NCBI GenBank assembly: GCA_017541565.1 | Contig: JAFXYU010000006.1 | Span: 1-10,002, forward strand | Direction: 5' to 3' | Origin: a bacterium | GTDB taxonomy: Bacteria > Cyanobacteriota > Vampirovibrionia > Gastranaerophilales > Gastranaerophilaceae | DNA length: 10,002 nucleotides | Part shown: positions 5,966 to 10,002 of the stretch, piece after piece | Layout of the letters: the number at the start of each line of letters is the position of its first letter | Numbering within the stretch: the stretch's first letter is position 1 | Program-made: the position numbers and the translations under genes | Notes under the pieces: generated by a model | The model's database searches: none | Seen by the model: only the letters and a program-made list of their open reading frames with translations | What the model was told of the DNA's origin: nothing

Positions 5966-6841
5966 TTAACTCATAATATTAAAATCTTCATCCCATTCGA
6001 TTTCACCTATTTTTTCAATGGAATGGTAGTCATAAACATTTTCTATATATTTCGGGCTAAACATATTCTTTTTTGCAAGAATTTTAATTATTTCCGGCAA
6101 GAGTTTTGTACTCCCCGCTATTGTACCGTCCGAAGAAGTTGCTTTTTTGCCGTCATAAAATATTTTGGAATCAGCAAATGTTGTCTCCTTAATATCACTA
6201 TATGTTATCGGGAGAGAATCACTTATCAGAATAACTTTATCCTCCGGTTTTGATTTAAAAAGAAGTTTCAAAGCATCATCAGACACATGAATCCCATCCG
6301 CAATAACTTCTGTATAAACATCATCTTTTACAAGAGCGGAAAGCGCAGTACTGTTTCCTCTATGCCGTATTCCCGACATAGCATTGAAAACATGCGTAAC
6401 TCCGTCAACATCACCAAATCCTGTACAATGCCCTGCCTGAACCTTTATCCCTTTTTGTTTCAGATATTTTATCAAACCATTATCAAATTCCGGAGCCAAT
6501 GTCACTATTTTTATGAAATCATCTTCAACCTTTTTATAATTCTCAACCGTGAGCGCCATAAAGTGTTTGGGATTATGTATTCCCTTCTTTTCGGGATTTA
6601 TAAATATACCCTCAAGATGAACCCCAAGAATACTTTTTGATAATTTTGAAGCCTCTTTAATAATACCAATCTGACGATTTATGTTTGCTACAGAATCAGT
6701 TACAAGAGTAGGGAAAAAACCGTGTATACCCAGTGAGTATAATTTTTCTGCAAGGAATAAGATATCATTTACCCCTGCTTTATTAAAATCTACTCCGAAT
6801 GCTCCGTGAAAATGTTGTTCAATTATAGGAAGAGTTCTCAT
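5966..6841 (-). CDS. nagA: N-acetylglucosamine-6-phosphate deacetylase, shortened form
   Basis: NagA converts N-acetylglucosamine-6-phosphate to glucosamine-6-phosphate and acetate in the cytoplasm. The 291 residues follow the NagA barrel in order: Q-H-F-H-G (9-13, HxH metal pair H10/H12), G-V-H-L-E-G (73-78, metal ligand E77), T-L-A-P-E (114-118), A-G-H (136-138), T-H-V-F-N-A-M-S (149-156), A-D-G-I-H (181-185), S-D-S with catalytic D208, and G-T-I-A-G-S (239-244). HxH suggests a two-metal site, unlike the E. coli enzyme. The protein is about 90 residues shorter than usual. It begins directly at the HxH strand, so the N-terminal half of the flanking beta-sandwich is absent, and the C-terminus stops early. 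The ATG abuts the murE stop (TAA-ATG, same frame), so no longer start exists. There is only a weak GGGTG Shine-Dalgarno, implying translational coupling to murE. It may recycle wall amino sugar. An amidohydrolase with another substrate is possible. Confidence 0.82.
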   Translation of the reverse strand: MRTLPIIEQHFHGAFGVDFNKAGVNDILFLAEKLYSLGIHGFFPTLVTDSVANINRQIGIIKEASKLSKSILGVHLEGIFINPEKKGIHNPKHFMALTVENYKKVEDDFIKIVTLAPEFDNGLIKYLKQKGIKVQAGHCTGFGDVDGVTHVFNAMSGIRHRGNSTALSALVKDDVYTEVIADGIHVSDDALKLLFKSKPEDKVILISDSLPITYSDIKETTFADSKIFYDGKKATSSDGTIAGSTKLLPEIIKILAKKNMFSPKYIENVYDYHSIEKIGEIEWDEDFNIMS

Positions 6842-8305
6842 TTACACACCCAAGAATATTTCTTTTACTTTTTCTCTGTCGTCAAAATGAATTGTCTCAT
6901 TCGCAAGAATTTGGTAGTCTTCGTGTCCTTTTCCCGCTACTAATACAACGTCATTTGCATTTGCAATTTTATACGCTTCTTTTATTGCAAGTTCTCTATC
7001 CGGTTCTACAATGACATCAGAAACTCTCTTAAAACCTGCAAGTATATCCGTTATTATTTGGTGTGGATTTTCCGAACGAGGATTATCACTTGTTACAATA
7101 ATTTTATCTGCAAGACTCTCTGCTATCGCACCCATCTTTGGACGTTTCGTTGCATCTCTATCACCGCCGCATCCAAATATACAGATAAGTTTTCCGCCAT
7201 TTGGAGTAATTTCTCTTGCTGCCTTTAAGACATTTTCCAATCCGTCTGGAGTATGTGCATAATCAACAATTACGGTAGGTTTCTTCACTACTATTTCAAA
7301 CCGACCGGCTACACCCTTTATCGTTTCAAGTGTTTCAATGCACTTTTTTATATCCATTCCAACTGCAAGTGCGGCCGTGATTGCAGCCAAAACATTATAG
7401 ACAGAGAACATACCGTTCATAGAAAGATTAACCGGATATTCTTCACCTTTTATATTGCATATAAAAGATGCTCCATCATTATTAAACGTAATTTTCTCTG
7501 CTTTAACGTCTGCAGGCATTTTTATACCGTAAGTATACATACTGACTGTCGGCGAAACAACCTGCATAAACTTTGAAGCATACTCATCATCAGCATTTAT
7601 TACGGCAAAATCACCGGAAACAAGTTCTTCAAACAATTTTGCTTTTGCCTGAAAATAATTATTCATCGTTATATGAAAATCCAAATGGTCTTGTGTAAGA
7701 TTCGTTAAAATTGCACCGTTAAAATCACAATAATCAACTCTGTGCTGCGCAAGAGCGTGAGAACTTACTTCCATTACTACATTAGGAATACATTTTTCAT
7801 TCATTTCATACAATAATTTTTGAAGTTCCGGCGCTTGAGGTGTAGTATGCTTTGCATCATGATAACCGTCTTCAGAGAAGAACTTGTGTCCGAGCGTCCC
7901 AATTAACCCGCATTGCTCGTTGTTTGCCTCGTATAACTTTTGAATAAGGTGTGTAACCGTTGTTTTACCGTTCGTACCTGTTACACCTATAAGATTAATC
8001 TTTTGTGACGGTGATGCATAGAACAAATCCGATATTTGAGCAATTGCTTCTGTTGTGTCATCTACGACAATTTGAGGAACATCAAGATTCAAACGTCTTT
8101 CCACAACACAAATACAAGCACCGTTATCAACAGCTTCCTCTGCGTACTCGTGACCGTCAACATGTTCACCGGTTAAGCATATAAACAAGTCTTCCGGATT
8201 CGTTTTCTTTGAATTATATGATATTCCCTGTATTTCGCTATCAAATTCTTCCATATTTACGAGTTCAATATAACTAAGATTATCAATCAAGGTGCTTAAT
8301 CTCAT
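6842..8305 (-). CDS. murE: UDP-N-acetylmuramoyl-L-alanyl-D-glutamate--2,6-diaminopimelate ligase
   Basis: MurE adds meso-diaminopimelate to UDP-MurNAc-L-Ala-D-Glu using ATP, in the cytoplasmic stage of peptidoglycan synthesis. All landmarks are present in 487 residues (usual length): the N-terminal UDP-binding domain (about 1-100; G-I-S-Y-N-S-K-K), the P-loop G-V-T-G-T-N-G-K-T-T (107-116), T-T-P-Q-A-P (154-159), E-V-S-S-H-A-L-A (179-186), N-L-T-Q-D-H-L-D-F-H (202-211), the likely carbamylated Lys in Y-F-Q-A-K (K221), V-D-Y-A-H-T-P-D (347-354), F-G-C-G-G-D-R-D (377-384) and A-G-K-G-H-E (457-462). D-N-P-R at 407-410 is the signature for diaminopimelate; lysine-adding enzymes differ there. The start has AAGGAA 5-6 nt upstream. 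It lies 14 bp after ftsI, the classic dcw gene order, and its TAA directly abuts the nagA ATG. Confidence 0.97.
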   Translation of the reverse strand: MRLSTLIDNLSYIELVNMEEFDSEIQGISYNSKKTNPEDLFICLTGEHVDGHEYAEEAVDNGACICVVERRLNLDVPQIVVDDTTEAIAQISDLFYASPSQKINLIGVTGTNGKTTVTHLIQKLYEANNEQCGLIGTLGHKFFSEDGYHDAKHTTPQAPELQKLLYEMNEKCIPNVVMEVSSHALAQHRVDYCDFNGAILTNLTQDHLDFHITMNNYFQAKAKLFEELVSGDFAVINADDEYASKFMQVVSPTVSMYTYGIKMPADVKAEKITFNNDGASFICNIKGEEYPVNLSMNGMFSVYNVLAAITAALAVGMDIKKCIETLETIKGVAGRFEIVVKKPTVIVDYAHTPDGLENVLKAAREITPNGGKLICIFGCGGDRDATKRPKMGAIAESLADKIIVTSDNPRSENPHQIITDILAGFKRVSDVIVEPDRELAIKEAYKIANANDVVLVAGKGHEDYQILANETIHFDDREKVKEIFLGV

Positions 8306-8319
8306 GTTTGTTCCTTTCT

Positions 8320-10002
8320 CTATGCTTTATTTGTACTAACCTGCGGTTCCTTATCCGGTTGCAAATTTAAAATTCTAGCAATTTGGGTTGAAATTTCCTT
8401 AAATATAGGCGCAGCAACCGTATTACCCCAAATTTCCCCTCCCTGAGCGGAATCTACGATTACATATATCAAAACCTGCGGATCATTTGAAGGCATATAA
8501 CCGACAATTGAAGTATACAATTTGTTTGTGTATCCGCTTCCGTTTTCTTTAGGTTTTATTGACGTACCCGTTTTTGCGGCAATATTAAAACTTGGATTTT
8601 TAATGGGTGATTTGCCTCTATTGATACTCTCAGTAAGCAAATCCGTCACAACCCGTGCATGCTCGGGTGACATAACCTGTATTCGCTTAATTTTCTGTTC
8701 CTCTTCCTCCGGAGAATACTTTATAACGTGAGGAGTCACCCTGACTCCGTCATTAGCCAGTGCCGAAACAGCCGATACCATCTGTATTGCAGTTACGGAT
8801 GAACCATACCCGTAACCCATAGTTGCGTGGTCAGAGGCATCCCAACGGGAAGGACTCTTTAAAAGTCCGACGGACTCTCCCGGCAAATCAATACCCGTTT
8901 TTTCACCAAAACCAAACTTCTTGAGCATATCATAGTATTCTTGTTTTCCCAACATTTGGGCTACTATTACGGATGCAACGTTGCTTGAATGTTCAAAAAG
9001 ATAAACTAAATCTATCATTCCGGGATTAGGATGACGAGCATAGTCATAATTCTTAATTGTCCACCAACCCACTTTAATTTTTCCGGTATCATTTATTCTT
9101 GAATATCTGTTAATTTTACCGAGTTCAATAGCCGACGCTACAGTAATCGTCTTAAACGTAGATCCCGGAGGAAATACATCCGTAAGAGTCCAATTTTTTA
9201 TCTGAAAATTTGATGCATTTTTAAAATTATTCGGATCAAAATACGGATAAACGGCATAGGCAAGTATTTCTCCGTTTCTTGGATTCATTACAATAACTGC
9301 ACCCCTGTGTGCATGAAATTTCTGAACAGATTTCATCAATTCTTTTTCACAAACATGTTGAACTGCAGCATCAATAGTAAGTGTTACATTTTTACCTCTC
9401 ATCGGTTTTGTTGCCGCAACAGGGTCTGTGGTGATGTTATATATAACTTTTCCTTTTGGAGTCATTTCATAGGTTGCAGTCTTAGTTACACTTGCAAGTT
9501 TGTCTGCAGCAGTAAGTTCAACGCCCGATGCAACATCAGCATCAAAATTATAATATCCAAGAACATGCGCAGCCAAAGTTCCCTGAGGATATGTTCTTAT
9601 ACTCTTTTTATCCATAGGAATTTCTCTCAGTCCGAGTTTGGCAATCTCATCTCTTGTGTGTCTGTCAACATTCTTTTTTATTGATATGAGTGCGGTATTT
9701 TGTCTTAACTTTTCCGTCAAATCGTATTGAGAAATTTTAAGTATCGGTGCAAGTATTTTTGCCAATTCCTCCGGAGTATGTACAAAATCGGCTTTTCTCG
9801 CAAATATATCATAATAAACTGTATCCGTAGCAAGTTTTATACCATTTCTGTCATAAATATCTCCGCGCATTACAAATGAACTGCCTCGACGCTGATTCTT
9901 CGCAAGATTCCTCTTATGTCTGACATCCAGCACTTGCACGCAAAACAAATAGAGCACGAACAATAAGAGGGCGCACAAAAATATAAGTTGTAATCCCATA
10001 AG
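8320..10002 (-). CDS. ftsI: Class B penicillin-binding protein / division transpeptidase FtsI (PBP3), 5' end probably outside window
   Basis: FtsI is a D,D-transpeptidase that cross-links septal peptidoglycan with FtsW. Numbering from the ATG at 9999, a membrane segment spans about 4-23, then R-G-D-I-Y-D-R-N-G (45-53) opens the dimerisation/pedestal domain (about 45-190). The transpeptidase domain (about 203-540) has S-T-F-K (280-283, nucleophile S280), S-S-N (338-340) and K-T-G-T (476-479). There are no PASTA repeats. The frame stays open to the window edge, only four residues precede the membrane segment, and no basic cytoplasmic tail or ribosome binding site can be seen. The true start is therefore probably upstream, and the gene is listed as partial. 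The position directly before murE fits ftsI of the dcw cluster rather than the elongation enzyme PBP2. It ends with TAG, and 14 bp separate it from murE. Confidence 0.93.
   Translation of the reverse strand, partial: LMGLQLIFLCALLLFVLYLFCVQVLDVRHKRNLAKNQRRGSSFVMRGDIYDRNGIKLATDTVYYDIFARKADFVHTPEELAKILAPILKISQYDLTEKLRQNTALISIKKNVDRHTRDEIAKLGLREIPMDKKSIRTYPQGTLAAHVLGYYNFDADVASGVELTAADKLASVTKTATYEMTPKGKVIYNITTDPVAATKPMRGKNVTLTIDAAVQHVCEKELMKSVQKFHAHRGAVIVMNPRNGEILAYAVYPYFDPNNFKNASNFQIKNWTLTDVFPPGSTFKTITVASAIELGKINRYSRINDTGKIKVGWWTIKNYDYARHPNPGMIDLVYLFEHSSNVASVIVAQMLGKQEYYDMLKKFGFGEKTGIDLPGESVGLLKSPSRWDASDHATMGYGYGSSVTAIQMVSAVSALANDGVRVTPHVIKYSPEEEEQKIKRIQVMSPEHARVVTDLLTESINRGKSPIKNPSFNIAAKTGTSIKPKENGSGYTNKLYTSIVGYMPSNDPQVLIYVIVDSAQGGEIWGNTVAAPIFKEISTQIARILNLQPDKEPQVSTNKA

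Noticed and set aside
6287..6640. A 117-codon plus-strand open frame inside nagA.
   Set aside because: It is fully antisense to conserved NagA motifs, with low-complexity Ile/Phe/Tyr-rich composition.
7253..7576. A 107-codon plus-strand open frame inside murE.
   Set aside because: It is antisense to conserved MurE motifs, with Cys/Tyr/Arg-rich noise composition.
9307..9684. A 125-codon plus-strand open frame inside ftsI.
   Set aside because: It is antisense to the FtsI domains, Cys/Phe/Ser-rich, and shows no family resemblance.
1..10002. Mobile elements, CRISPR arrays, tRNA or rRNA genes, defence systems.
   Set aside because: No regularly spaced direct repeats, transposase or integrase motifs, or structured RNA genes were seen. 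The window reads as ordinary core chromosome.

Overview
This is an AT-rich bacterial chromosomal window with no sign of phage, plasmid or insertion sequences. It is densely coded, almost entirely on the minus strand. The cell makes DAP-type peptidoglycan: MurE carries the DNPR motif. It also has a two-subunit (alpha/beta) glycyl-tRNA synthetase and an MAF/DUF115 protein. The combination of low GC, Shine-Dalgarno usage, an ftsI-murE pair and a MAF-type protein would fit a gut bacterium such as a Gastranaerophilales (Melainabacteria) member. That placement is a tentative inference; low-GC Firmicutes or another low-GC phylum cannot be excluded from sequence reading alone.

Layout, left to right. 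Positions 1-130 (minus) hold the first 43 codons of a DAHP synthase (aroF), cut by the window edge. Positions 131-213 are a divergent promoter region. Positions 214-1038 (plus) encode a TrmB-family regulator, the only plus-strand gene. Its start codon sits exactly where transcription should begin, so the mRNA is predicted to be leaderless. Positions 3361 down to 1035 (minus) form a two-gene unit, an MAF/DUF115 protein followed by a small exported protein of unknown function. This unit meets trmB tail to tail, with the two stop codons sharing TTAA. Positions 3362-3522 are non-coding, with a promoter for that unit and a rho-independent terminator for the operon upstream of it.

Positions 10002 down to 3523 (minus) read as one long operon: ftsI (division transpeptidase, start probably just outside the window), murE, a shortened nagA, glyS, and a 98-residue orphan, ending at the hairpin 3461-3492. 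FtsI cross-links septal peptidoglycan. MurE adds meso-diaminopimelate to its precursor. NagA would return N-acetylglucosamine-6-phosphate, for example from recycled wall, to glucosamine-6-phosphate and so back to UDP-GlcNAc. The cluster therefore links wall synthesis, division and amino-sugar recovery, with a translation enzyme attached.

No new defence or mobile system was found. The items most worth checking are the NagA without its beta-sandwich domain, placed in frame one stop codon after murE; the leaderless trmB with a dyad over its -10; and the orphan genes at 1035-1673 and 3523-3819.
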